In this document: piece by piece, positions 8,516 through 15,511 of the stretch | Numbering within the stretch: the first letter of the stretch is position 1 | Layout: each line of letters starts with the position of its first letter | Assembly (NCBI GenBank): GCA_964531805.1 | Contig: CAZHGE010000032.1 | Coordinates: 1-26,293 of the forward strand | DNA: 26,293 bases | Reading direction: 5' to 3' | From: RGIG8767 sp964531805 | GTDB taxonomy: Bacteria; Bacillota; Clostridia; Lachnospirales; Lachnospiraceae | Notes under the pieces: model-generated | Told to the model about the DNA's origin: nothing | What the model saw: the letters and a program-made list of their open reading frames with translations, nothing else | Database searches by the model: none | Made by a program: the position numbers and the translations under genes

Positions 8516-8527
8516 GAAAACGTTTTC
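8516..8527 (+). promoter_or_regulatory. cre/LacI-type operator-like palindrome in the chemoreceptor leader
   Basis: GAAAACGTTTTC is a perfect 12-base palindrome centred on CG. Set against the Bacillus CcpA site TGWNANCGNTNWCA it matches 12 of 14 positions, missing only the outermost T and A. It lies 37 bases before the ATG, downstream of any likely -10, where a bound repressor would block elongation. Whether CcpA or another LacI-family regulator binds it is unknown. A short hairpin (TGGTTGC with GCAGCCA, one G-U pair) lies just upstream at about 8477-8498. Confidence 0.4.
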
Positions 8528-8564
8528 TAGGGCGATTGATATACATATAGGCGGAGGGAATAGG

Positions 8565-10730
8565 ATGAAGAAAGAGAGAAAAGAAAAAACAGTAAAACCA
8601 ACTGTAAATGCAGGTGCTCTTTTTAGCAAGGTAAAAGAGATGAAAGTATCTGCGGCGTCGAAAAAAGGGAATTCAGAAAAACCAGTGAAAAAAGGGAAAT
8701 TTGCACTGGGAATCCGTGAGAAATTGATCGCAACCAGCTTAGTACCAATTGTATGTATTATTTTATTGGGAAGTATTTCCTATACAAAAGCTGCAGAAGC
8801 GATTAGCGAAAATTACGAAGTTTCCATGAATAATGCCATCATCAAAACAGGTGAATATTTCTCGTTGTTATTCAGCAATTTAGATGATGTAAATTATTCA
8901 TTTTATAATCAGGATGATTTGATTGGTTATTATTCCGGTTCTTATAAGAGTGATCCAACAGCGGAAGTTACAGCATACAAGGGCTTAATGAACCGTGTTA
9001 ATAAGGAAGCTATTGGAAATGATATGCTTTCTTCTATCAGTATCATTGGTGCCAGCGGTAATTCGATCTCCACAGCCGGCAGCATCGGTGCGGAAGTGTT
9101 TAATAATATGCAGGAATCCGACATGATGGTCCGCATTGGTGAGACCACAACCAATTCTGTCTGGGTTGGACAGCATGCAGAATTTGATGAAGTAATGGGC
9201 ATGACAACAGATGATTACGGTATCAGTAACTGCCGTGTAGTAAAGAACCGTAATAATCGTAATGCAGCAATTGTTGTAACAGACTATAAAAAAGAAAACC
9301 TCATCGTTCCGATTGAAAGTATGGAATTTACAGATGGTGCTTACTGTGCCATTGTAACAGGTGATGGAAGAGAGATTACAACCGACGCTCTTGCTGGAAG
9401 AAGCTCATTTGTAGATAAAGATTTTTATCAGAACATGATGAGCGGCAGCGAAGCAAATGTAAAAGAAGTTGTAAATGTAGATGGAGCAGAATATCTCTTC
9501 ATTGGATATAAGGTTGGTAATACAAAAGTCAGCATCTGCTATATGGTTCCTCAGAGCGAAATCATGGAGCAGGCAAATGATATTCGTACATTAACAGTTG
9601 TTATCGTATTATTTGCAAGTATCGCAGCGATTGCATCCAGCGTACTGATTGCAATGGGAATCAGTAAAGAACTCCGTAAGATCGAAGTAGCAACAAGAAA
9701 GGCAGCGGAAGGTGATCTTTCCGGAACAGTCAGCAGCAGACGTAAGGATGAAATCGGCCGTCTTGCAGCACATACATCTGGCATGATCGCGGAGATTCGT
9801 GGATTGATTTCCCACGTAACAGATGTAACTGGTAATGTATCAGAGGCTTCTGATCAGGTGGCTGGTGGTTCTACTGAAATGTTGACAGCTGCTCGTCATA
9901 TTTCTGATACAATGCAGAACATCGAAGCTGGTGTAAACGATCAGGCAACAAACGCAGAAGAATGTAGACAGCGTATGACAGAACTTTCAGAGGTTATCGG
10001 TGTCGTAAGTGAAAATACAGAGAAGATTTACGAATCTGCAGGTGAGACAAAGAGAATCCTTGTAGATGGTATGGCTACAATGGAAGGCTTATCTGCAAAC
10101 GTAAAGAGTACAACAGAAGTTACGCATACAGTTATGGATAGTATGGAAGAGTTAAATAGCGAATCCAAGAGAATCCAGACCTTTACTGATACAATTACAG
10201 AGATCGCAAGCCAGACAAACTTACTTGCATTAAATGCTTCTATTGAAGCGGCAAGAGCCGGTGAAGCTGGTAAGGGATTTGCAGTCGTAGCAGACGAAAT
10301 CCGTAAACTGGCAGAGCAGTCTGCAACAGCATCCAATAATATTCAGGGCATTGTAAAACAGATCCAGATGAAGATGGGTGAAACAACCCGTATTGCAGAA
10401 AGTGCCGGTGATATTGTTGATGCCCAGGAAAAAGCATTACAGAAAACAATGGAGGCATTCTCTAAGATCAGCAGCCAGATGGATGATCTGAATACAAACA
10501 TCGAAACCATTACTAAGAGAGTAGATGATATGGATACTGCAAAAGAAAATACACTGGAAGCAATTACAAGCATTTCCGTTGTATTAGAAGAAACATCCGC
10601 AGCTGTTACGGAAGTATTGGCAGCAGTTAATGAACAGGAAGCTACTACTGAGCAGTTTAATACAGAAGTAGAAAGATTGAGAAAGAATTCCCAGAAATTA
10701 CAGTCTTCTATCGGAATGTTCAAAATTTAA
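8565..10730 (+). CDS. Methyl-accepting chemotaxis protein (chemoreceptor)
   Basis: A 721-residue transmembrane receptor feeding the CheA/CheW pathway that controls flagellar rotation. Layout: a strongly basic cytoplasmic N-tail (1-50, many Lys), TM1 about 53-72, an extracellular sensor domain about 75-340 that looks Cache-like from length and pattern, TM2 about 343-365, HAMP about 366-418, then a helical signalling domain. The tip is unmistakable: TNLLALNASIEAARAGEAGK followed by GFAVVADEIRKLAEQS (roughly 550-590). There is no C-terminal CheR/CheB tether pentapeptide. RBS GGCGGAGGG precedes the ATG. No che or flagellar gene is nearby, so it is an orphan receptor. Its neighbour is an amino acid transporter, which weakly suggests an amino acid ligand. 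Confidence 0.95.
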   Translation: MKKERKEKTVKPTVNAGALFSKVKEMKVSAASKKGNSEKPVKKGKFALGIREKLIATSLVPIVCIILLGSISYTKAAEAISENYEVSMNNAIIKTGEYFSLLFSNLDDVNYSFYNQDDLIGYYSGSYKSDPTAEVTAYKGLMNRVNKEAIGNDMLSSISIIGASGNSISTAGSIGAEVFNNMQESDMMVRIGETTTNSVWVGQHAEFDEVMGMTTDDYGISNCRVVKNRNNRNAAIVVTDYKKENLIVPIESMEFTDGAYCAIVTGDGREITTDALAGRSSFVDKDFYQNMMSGSEANVKEVVNVDGAEYLFIGYKVGNTKVSICYMVPQSEIMEQANDIRTLTVVIVLFASIAAIASSVLIAMGISKELRKIEVATRKAAEGDLSGTVSSRRKDEIGRLAAHTSGMIAEIRGLISHVTDVTGNVSEASDQVAGGSTEMLTAARHISDTMQNIEAGVNDQATNAEECRQRMTELSEVIGVVSENTEKIYESAGETKRILVDGMATMEGLSANVKSTTEVTHTVMDSMEELNSESKRIQTFTDTITEIASQTNLLALNASIEAARAGEAGKGFAVVADEIRKLAEQSATASNNIQGIVKQIQMKMGETTRIAESAGDIVDAQEKALQKTMEAFSKISSQMDDLNTNIETITKRVDDMDTAKENTLEAITSISVVLEETSAAVTEVLAAVNEQEATTEQFNTEVERLRKNSQKLQSSIGMFKI

Positions 10731-10775
10731 ATAAGACTTATTCAAATTTCCGTCCACTTATAATATTTTTTAAGG

Positions 10776-10823
10776 AAAAACCCCGATTAGATGAAAATAT
10801 TTTCATTTATATCGAGGTTTTTT
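10776..10823 (+). terminator. Terminator after the chemoreceptor gene
   Basis: An outer stem pairs AAAAACCCCGAT (10776-10787) with ATCGAGGTTTTT (10811-10822), with one mismatch. A nested perfect palindrome ATGAAAATATTTTCAT lies at 10791-10806. The run of T at 10818-10823 completes an intrinsic terminator. The A-run at the other end means it could also work on the minus strand, but no minus gene needs it. Confidence 0.8.
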
Positions 10824-10824
10824 C

Positions 10825-10852
10825 TTGTATTTAAAGGGAAATATGCTAGAAT
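10825..10852 (+). promoter_or_regulatory. Promoter of the amino acid ABC operon
   Basis: An extended -10 element, TG-C-TAGAAT, occupies 10844-10852, with a weak -35 TTGTAT at 10825-10830, 16 bases upstream. The leader to the ATG is about 40 bases and ends in TAGGAGGAG. It begins directly after the chemoreceptor terminator, which fits an independent transcript for the transporter. Confidence 0.5.
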
Positions 10853-10898
10853 ATGTCTGTTGAACAATTTATAAATATAAAATTTAGGAGGAGTTATT

Positions 10899-11696
10899 AT
10901 GAAAAAGTTTGTTTCTCTTATTCTTGTGACTGCTATGGTGTTATCTTTAACAGCATGTGGCAGTAAAACCCCAGCTAACACAGTTTTCTCTGTTGATGAT
11001 CTTCCAGGAAAAACAATTGGTGTTCAGTTAGGAACAACTGGTGATATTTATGCAAGTGATTATGAAGCAGAAGGTTCTACAATCGAACGTTACAACAAAG
11101 GTGCCGATGCGATTCAGGCATTAAAGCAGGGTAAAGTTGATTGTGTAATCATCGATGAACAGCCAGCAATTGCTTTCTGTGAAAAGAACAGCGACCTTGA
11201 AATCTTAGCAGAAGAATTTGCATTAGAAGAATATGCGATCTGTATTTCAAAGGACAACACAGAATTAACAGAAAAAGTAAATGCAGCTCTTGCTGAGTTA
11301 AAAGCAGAAGGTACATTAGACATGATCATTGCTAACTACATCGGTGATGATACAAAAGGAACATGCCCTTACGTTTCTCCAGAAGGTCTTGATCGTTCTA
11401 ACGGTACATTAGTAATGGCTACAAATGCGGCTTTCGAGCCATACGAATTCTACAAAGATCAGAAGATCGTTGGTATCGATGCAGAAATGGCACAGGCTGT
11501 AGCTGATAAATTAGGCATGGAATTAAAGATTGAAGATATGGAATTTGATTCCATCATCAACGCTGTAACAAGTGGTAAAGCAGATATGGGTGTTGCTGGT
11601 ATGACTGTAACAGAAGACCGTTTACAGAGTGTAGATTTCTCTGATTCTTACACAACAGCTACACAGGTTATCATTGTTCGTAAAGACGCTGAATAA
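10899..11696 (+). CDS. Amino acid ABC transporter substrate-binding lipoprotein with circularly permuted SBP_bac_3 fold
   Basis: A 265-residue lipoprotein: signal peptide with lipobox LTAC (C20). The homology blocks are in reversed order. Residues 32-149 (SVDDLPGKTIGVQLGTTGD to AELKAEGTLDMIIANYIGD) match the second half of polar amino acid receptors. A linker (150-169, with Cys156) follows. Residues 170-265 match the first half: TLVMATNAAFEPYEF, VGIDAEMAQAVADKLG, MTVTEDRLQSVDFSD. Normal family members run first half then second half. Both halves look complete, with the ligand residues expected from GlnH: R241 (carboxylate) and D86 in VIIDEQP (amino group). The termini therefore fall at the interlobe hinge. 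It should capture a polar amino acid for the permease and ATPase that follow. The permuted order is read directly; function is inferred. Confidence 0.9.
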   Translation: MKKFVSLILVTAMVLSLTACGSKTPANTVFSVDDLPGKTIGVQLGTTGDIYASDYEAEGSTIERYNKGADAIQALKQGKVDCVIIDEQPAIAFCEKNSDLEILAEEFALEEYAICISKDNTELTEKVNAALAELKAEGTLDMIIANYIGDDTKGTCPYVSPEGLDRSNGTLVMATNAAFEPYEFYKDQKIVGIDAEMAQAVADKLGMELKIEDMEFDSIINAVTSGKADMGVAGMTVTEDRLQSVDFSDSYTTATQVIIVRKDAE

Positions 11697-11769
11697 GATA
11701 TAAATTGTAAGAGCAGATGAGAAGGGCTCTGAGTATTGATTAGTACATTTAGAAAATGAGGTTACGATT

Positions 11770-12471
11770 TTGGCAGATTTTAAAGCAAAGTTTATACTTA
11801 ACTTTATAGAAGACAATCGTTGGCGCTACATAACAGAGGGTTTAGGAACCACCTTTATTGTAACGATCTTTGCGATTCTTTTAGGTACAGCACTGGGATT
11901 TTTAGTGGCAGTTATCCGCTCAACAGCAGATAAGAATGACAAGAATCCATTGATTGTCCGTATCTTAGATGCAGTATGTAAGGTGTATCTGACGGTAATC
12001 CGTGGAACACCGGCTATGATCCAGCTGCTTATTATGTATTACATTGTGTTTACCAGCCCGGATATCAGCAAACGTTTTGTTGCGATCCTGACATTTGGTA
12101 TCAACTCCGGTGCATACGTGGCAGAGATTGTACGTTCCGGTATTATGTCCATTGATAATGGTCAGTTTGAAGCGGGCAGAAGTCTTGGTTTTAACTATGT
12201 TCAGACCATGATGTATATTATTGCACCTCAGGCGTTTAAAAATATTTTGCCAGCGTTAGCCAATGAGTTCATTACACTGTTAAAAGAAACCTCAATCTGT
12301 GGTTATATTGCGTTAACCGATATTACACATGGTGCAAACGTAATCCGCAGTCAGACATATGAGCCAATGATGCCGCTTTTGGCAGCAGCGCTTATTTATC
12401 TGATCATCGTATCCCTGCTCTCAGCAGGTGTTTCAAAACTGGAGAGGAGGTTACGAACAGATGCAAGATAA
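11770..12471 (+). CDS. Polar amino acid ABC transporter permease
   Basis: A 233-residue inner-membrane subunit of the HisM/GlnP type. The start is TTG at 11770, with GAGG at 11758-11761 eight bases upstream; there is no upstream in-frame ATG with a better site. The N-terminal segment WRYITEGLGTTFIVTIFAILLG and PAMIQLLIMYYIVF are typical. The cytoplasmic EAA loop is EAGRSLGFNYVQTMMYIIAP, which docks to the ATPase, followed by LPALANEFITLLKETSI. About five hydrophobic segments are visible. The 73-base gap after the receptor gene has only a 5-bp hairpin (11710-11730), which may slow decay of the receptor mRNA. Its end overlaps the ATPase gene. Confidence 0.94.
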   Translation: MADFKAKFILNFIEDNRWRYITEGLGTTFIVTIFAILLGTALGFLVAVIRSTADKNDKNPLIVRILDAVCKVYLTVIRGTPAMIQLLIMYYIVFTSPDISKRFVAILTFGINSGAYVAEIVRSGIMSIDNGQFEAGRSLGFNYVQTMMYIIAPQAFKNILPALANEFITLLKETSICGYIALTDITHGANVIRSQTYEPMMPLLAAALIYLIIVSLLSAGVSKLERRLRTDAR

Positions 12472-13204
12472 TACACAGGTTTTATTTGAAATCAATGATT
12501 TATGTAAAGACTTTGGTAAATTACATGTACTCGATCATATTAGTACGACGATTTCCAAAGGAGAAGTTGTGGTAATTGTAGGACCATCCGGTTCCGGTAA
12601 ATCTACATTTTTACGTTCTTTGAACCTGCTTGAGCGACCTACGGGCGGTCAGATTTTGTTTGAGGGACGTGATATTACCGATCCAAAGAGTGATATTAAT
12701 TTACATCGTCAGAAGATTGGTATGGTATTCCAGCATTTTAATCTGTTTCCACATAAGACAATCTTGGAGAATATGACATTAGCACCAATCAAGGTGTTAA
12801 AGAAATCCAAGGAAGAAGCAGAAGCAAAAGCAATGGAATTGTTAAAGAGAGTCGGCTTAGAGGAAAAAGCAAATGCTTATCCCGCGCAGCTTTCCGGTGG
12901 ACAGAAACAGCGAATTGCCATTGTGCGTTCACTTTGTATGGACCCGGATGTAATGCTCTTTGATGAACCAACTTCTGCATTAGATCCTGAAATGGTTGGC
13001 GAAGTACTGAACGTTATGCGCGAGCTTGCCCGTGATGGCATGACCATGGCAATCGTTACCCATGAAATGGGATTTGCAAAAGAAGTGGGAACCCGAGTGA
13101 TGTTCATTGATGAAGGACAGATCAAGGAAGAAAATACACCAAAGGAATTTTTTGACAATCCTCAGAATGAGAGATTAAAAGAATTCTTGTCGAAAGTATT
13201 ATAA
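12461..13204 (+). CDS. Polar amino acid ABC transporter ATP-binding protein (GlnQ/HisP type)
   Basis: A 247-residue ATPase that powers the permease. I start it at ATG 12461, with AGGAGG at 12445-12450; a GTG-type extension at 12428 lies inside the permease frame and lacks an RBS. The gene overlaps the permease end by 11 bases, implying coupled translation. All ABC motifs are intact: Walker A GPSGSGKST, Q-loop VFQHFNLFPH, signature LSGGQKQR, Walker B VMLFDEPTSALD, and the H-loop VTHEMGFAKEV. The QHFNLFPH string and the overall length are those of the amino acid importers. Confidence 0.97.
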   Translation: MQDNTQVLFEINDLCKDFGKLHVLDHISTTISKGEVVVIVGPSGSGKSTFLRSLNLLERPTGGQILFEGRDITDPKSDINLHRQKIGMVFQHFNLFPHKTILENMTLAPIKVLKKSKEEAEAKAMELLKRVGLEEKANAYPAQLSGGQKQRIAIVRSLCMDPDVMLFDEPTSALDPEMVGEVLNVMRELARDGMTMAIVTHEMGFAKEVGTRVMFIDEGQIKEENTPKEFFDNPQNERLKEFLSKVL

Positions 13205-13208
13205 AAAT

Positions 13209-13250
13209 AAACGTCTTTTGTCGGACTTGATCTGACAAGAGACGTTTTTT
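13209..13250 (+). terminator. Terminator of the ABC operon
   Basis: The arms AAACGTCTTTTGTC (13209-13222) and GACAAGAGACGTTT (13234-13247) pair over 14 bases with one G-U, around an 11-base loop, and run straight into TTTTTT. It starts five bases after the ATPase stop codon and is a textbook intrinsic terminator. Confidence 0.92.
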
Positions 13251-13270
13251 ACATTATGAAGATAAAACGG

Positions 13271-13300
13271 TTGAGGGATTCTCCGTTTTTGCATTATAAT
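13271..13300 (+). promoter_or_regulatory. Promoter of the GH13 lipoprotein gene
   Basis: TTGAGG (13271-13276) and a perfect TATAAT (13295-13300) lie 18 bases apart, about 40 bases before the ATG. The -35 box sits in the loop side of a dyad, AAAACGG at 13264-13270 with CCGTTTT at 13283-13289, which could be a second terminator or an operator. Confidence 0.6.
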
Positions 13301-13340
13301 GCTTGTTATAAAAGGGTTTCATCTAAGGAGAAAAGAGAAT

Positions 13341-14948
13341 ATGAAGAAAAAAGTGATTTCTGTAATGCTTACAATATGCATGCTGTTTAGTATGATTGCA
13401 GTAGGCTGTGGTAGTAAGGAACCAGAATTGAATGTAATTGATGACAAGTACCGGAACTTTTACGAAATTTTTGTGTACAGTTATTGTGACAGTGATGGGG
13501 ATGGCATTGGTGACATTCAGGGCTTAATCAGCAAACTGGATTATCTCAATGATGGAGATGATACAACGGATACGGACCTTGGTATAAATGGTATCTGGCT
13601 GATGCCAATGTGCCAGTCTACTACATACCACAAATATGATGTTGTGGATTATAAGAGTATCGATAGTGAGTATGGTACGTTGGATGATTTTAAGCAACTG
13701 GTTGACGAATGCCATGCCCGTGGGATCAATGTAATTATTGATATGGTGGTAAATCATAGTTCTTCCCAAAACGCGTGGTTTAAAGATGCTTGTGAGTACT
13801 TAAAAGGACTGGATGGAAAAGAGCCTTCCATAGAGGAATGTAAATATTTTGACTATTATAATTTTACACAGGAAAAAGATGGAGGCGTTTATTATCCAGT
13901 GGGCGAAAGCGGCTGGTATTATGAGGCACAGTTTTGGAGTGAAATGCCGGATATTAATTTGGAGAGTGAATTAGTACAGGCAGAATTTGCGGATATTACA
14001 CAGTTTTGGTTTGATATGGGCGTGGATGGCTTCCGTCTGGATGCCGTTGGAGAATATTACAGTGGACAAACTGGACGAAGTGTAAAAGCACTTACCTGGT
14101 TTGTAGAAAATGTAAGAGCGCAGAAAGAAGACGCATATTTAGTTGGTGAAGCATGGGATATCATGAATGTTTACGAACAGTTCTATGCAAGCGGTATCGA
14201 CAGTATGTTTAACTTTGATTTTTCGCAACAGAGTGGTGTTATTGCAAATACGGTAAAGAAGACAAATGCAGTGGATGCTTCTGTATTTGGACGTAAAGTG
14301 GAAAAATTACATGACAGATTTAGTGCTTTTAATGAAAATTATATTGATGCACCATTCTATACGAACCACGATACAGGACGAAGTGCAGGTTATTATGCGG
14401 GTGAATTCAGTCCGGCACAGACTAAGATTGCAGGCGCTATGAATATGTTTATGACAGGTGCTTCCTTCATTTATTATGGAGAAGAAATTGGTATGAAGGG
14501 TGCGGGAATTGATGAAAATAAACGTGCCCCAATGCAATGGTCATCCGATCCGAATGCAGAAGGTATGTGCGATGGTCCGGCTGCTATGGAAGAAATCAAT
14601 ATGAAATACGGCAGTTTGGAAGACCAGCAGGAAGATCCGCTTTCTATTTACAACTACTACAAGCAGGCAATCCGCTACAAGAATATGTATCCGGAAATTG
14701 CACGAGGCAGTGTTGATTTTATTGATGAGATTTCCACAGAAGATATTTGTGTATTTAACAAACAGTGGGAAGAAGAAAATATTTGGATTATTTACAATAT
14801 TTCACCAAATGAAAACGTAGTGGATGTGTCTTCCTTAAGCGATTCCAAGTTAAAAATCTGTGGCTCTCTCCTTACACAGGAAGGCGAACTTGCTTTAGAA
14901 GATGGTAAGATCACTATGTCGCCATATTCAATAGTGTTACTGAAATAA
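13341..14948 (+). CDS. Secreted alpha-amylase family (GH13) lipoprotein
   Basis: A 535-residue extracellular alpha-glucan hydrolase or related transglycosidase. ATG 13341 is chosen because AAGGAG lies 11 bases upstream and the product then begins with a proper lipoprotein signal (MKKKVISVMLTI, lipobox AVGC, C23). The upstream in-frame ATG at 13299 overlaps the -10 box. GH13 residues are all present: DMVVNHS (134-140), nucleophile D234 in DGFRLDAVGE, acid/base E270 in VGEAWD, and D344 in TNHD. SDGDGIGDIQG (51-61) resembles the calcium-binding loop of oligo-1,6-glucosidase and neopullulanase-like members, and APMQW is also typical of that group. The substrate is probably starch-derived oligosaccharide. 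It is transcribed alone. Confidence 0.93.
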   Translation: MKKKVISVMLTICMLFSMIAVGCGSKEPELNVIDDKYRNFYEIFVYSYCDSDGDGIGDIQGLISKLDYLNDGDDTTDTDLGINGIWLMPMCQSTTYHKYDVVDYKSIDSEYGTLDDFKQLVDECHARGINVIIDMVVNHSSSQNAWFKDACEYLKGLDGKEPSIEECKYFDYYNFTQEKDGGVYYPVGESGWYYEAQFWSEMPDINLESELVQAEFADITQFWFDMGVDGFRLDAVGEYYSGQTGRSVKALTWFVENVRAQKEDAYLVGEAWDIMNVYEQFYASGIDSMFNFDFSQQSGVIANTVKKTNAVDASVFGRKVEKLHDRFSAFNENYIDAPFYTNHDTGRSAGYYAGEFSPAQTKIAGAMNMFMTGASFIYYGEEIGMKGAGIDENKRAPMQWSSDPNAEGMCDGPAAMEEINMKYGSLEDQQEDPLSIYNYYKQAIRYKNMYPEIARGSVDFIDEISTEDICVFNKQWEEENIWIIYNISPNENVVDVSSLSDSKLKICGSLLTQEGELALEDGKITMSPYSIVLLK

Positions 14949-14954
14949 AAGATG

Positions 14955-14983
14955 TTGACAATTTCTGACATTTTATTTACAAT
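14955..14983 (+). promoter_or_regulatory. Near-consensus sigma-A promoter just after the GH13 gene
   Basis: TTGACA (14955-14960, 6 of 6) and TACAAT (14978-14983, 5 of 6) are separated by 17 bases. Transcription would start near 14990. No gene begins for another 260 bases, and an intrinsic terminator at 15015-15050 intervenes, so the product would be an RNA of about 60 bases unless read-through occurs. A 7-base inverted repeat, ATGTTGA with TCAACAT, brackets the promoter (14952-14991). Confidence 0.5.
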
Positions 14984-15014
14984 ATCAACATATAAGATAT
15001 ATTTACAAAAGATA

Positions 15015-15050
15015 AAGGTCATCCGATTATATTGGGTGACCTTATTTTTG
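15015..15050 (+). terminator. Intrinsic terminator between the GH13 gene and the palindrome
   Basis: AAGGTCATCC (15015-15024) pairs with GGGTGACCTT (15034-15043), ten base pairs with one G-U, around a 9-base loop, followed by ATTTTTG. It probably ends the GH13 transcript and any RNA from the promoter at 14955-14983. The T-tract is also the left edge of the long palindrome that follows. Confidence 0.85.
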
Positions 15051-15090
15051 TATAATAGGAAATTCTTCCGAATTTCCTATTATACAAAAA
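15045..15090. repeat. Perfect 21-bp inverted repeat with 4-base loop
   Basis: The arms 15045-15065 and 15070-15090 are exact reverse complements, with a TTCC loop. Each arm starts (outside end) with TTTTTGTATAATAGG or its complement, so the same T-run and TATAAT-like box face both ways. It is not followed by a separate T-tract as a normal terminator would be. It leads directly into the GC-rich hairpin cluster. It could be one end of a small mobile or repetitive element, a strong bidirectional terminator, or a protein-binding site. Only one copy is visible in the window. Confidence 0.85.
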
Positions 15091-15180
15091 CGCTCCGCGA
15101 GGATGCGCACTCGCGTGTATGAGGAAGATGTTGCTACGCAACCGCGCTCGGCGCGAGAGTTTGCCAAGCAAACGCTTTGT
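15091..15180. repeat. Cluster of four short GC-rich hairpins (REP-like)
   Basis: Four back-to-back hairpins sit in 80 bases: CGCGAG/CTCGCG (15096-15115, loop containing TGCGCA), GTTGC-tac-GCAAC (15130-15142), CGCGC-tcg-GCGCG (15143-15155) and GTTTGC-caa-GCAAAC (15159-15173). The last three have 3-base loops and almost no spacers. CTCGCG at 15110-15115 can instead pair with CGCGAG at 15152-15157, giving an alternative fold. The block is far more GC-rich than the sequence on either side. I see no open frame or family match; it looks like a repetitive extragenic element or a structured RNA. Confidence 0.6.
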
Positions 15181-15185
15181 TCTAA

Positions 15186-15213
15186 TTGAAAAAAATCTAT
15201 ATCTGGTTATAAT
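15186..15213 (+). promoter_or_regulatory. Promoter of the toxin-antitoxin operon
   Basis: TTGAAA (15186-15191) and a perfect TATAAT (15208-15213) are 16 bases apart, about 40 bases before the antitoxin ATG. A palindrome ATAATATTAT at 15230-15239, between the -10 and the RBS, is a candidate operator for autorepression by the antitoxin, as is usual for Phd/YefM systems. Confidence 0.6.
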
Positions 15214-15253
15214 AAAAGATAAAATAATGATAATATTATGATAAGGAGAATGT

Positions 15254-15511
15254 ATGATACAGATTAGACCAGTTTCAGATTTGCGCAATAAATTTCCAGA
15301 TATAGAGAAAATAGTAAAAGGAGGAGAGCCTGTGTATTTAACAAAAAATGGTTATGGATCTATGGTAGTTTTAAGTTTAGAATCATATTCAAAATTAGTG
15401 GGTAATGTTGAGACGGCACTGGATGAGGCAGATTTATCAGCCTTGGAAGATGATAGAAGGTACTCGCATGAAGAGTTTTTTTCTAAACTAAGAAGGAGGA
15501 TTAATGGATGA
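15254..15511 (+). CDS. Antitoxin of the Phd/YefM family
   Basis: An 85-residue protein that should neutralise the toxin encoded next to it and repress their shared promoter. The N-terminal DNA-binding domain has the family pattern: IRPVSDLRNKFPDIEK, then a variable loop, then PVYLTKNGYGSMVVLSLESY. The C-terminal tail (about 50-85) is acidic then basic (EADLSALEDDRRYS) and is the likely toxin-binding segment. AAGGAG lies 5 bases before ATG 15254. The gene overlaps the toxin start by 8 bases, the standard layout of these operons. Confidence 0.9.
   Translation: MIQIRPVSDLRNKFPDIEKIVKGGEPVYLTKNGYGSMVVLSLESYSKLVGNVETALDEADLSALEDDRRYSHEEFFSKLRRRING

Noticed and set aside
8400..8564. A riboswitch (c-di-GMP or guanidine type) in the chemoreceptor leader
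   Set aside because: Only a short TCTAGGG-like string and one small hairpin are present; the conserved cores of those classes are missing.
11710..11730. Terminator or attenuator between the receptor and permease genes
   Set aside because: The stem is only five base pairs with an 11-base loop and no T-tract.
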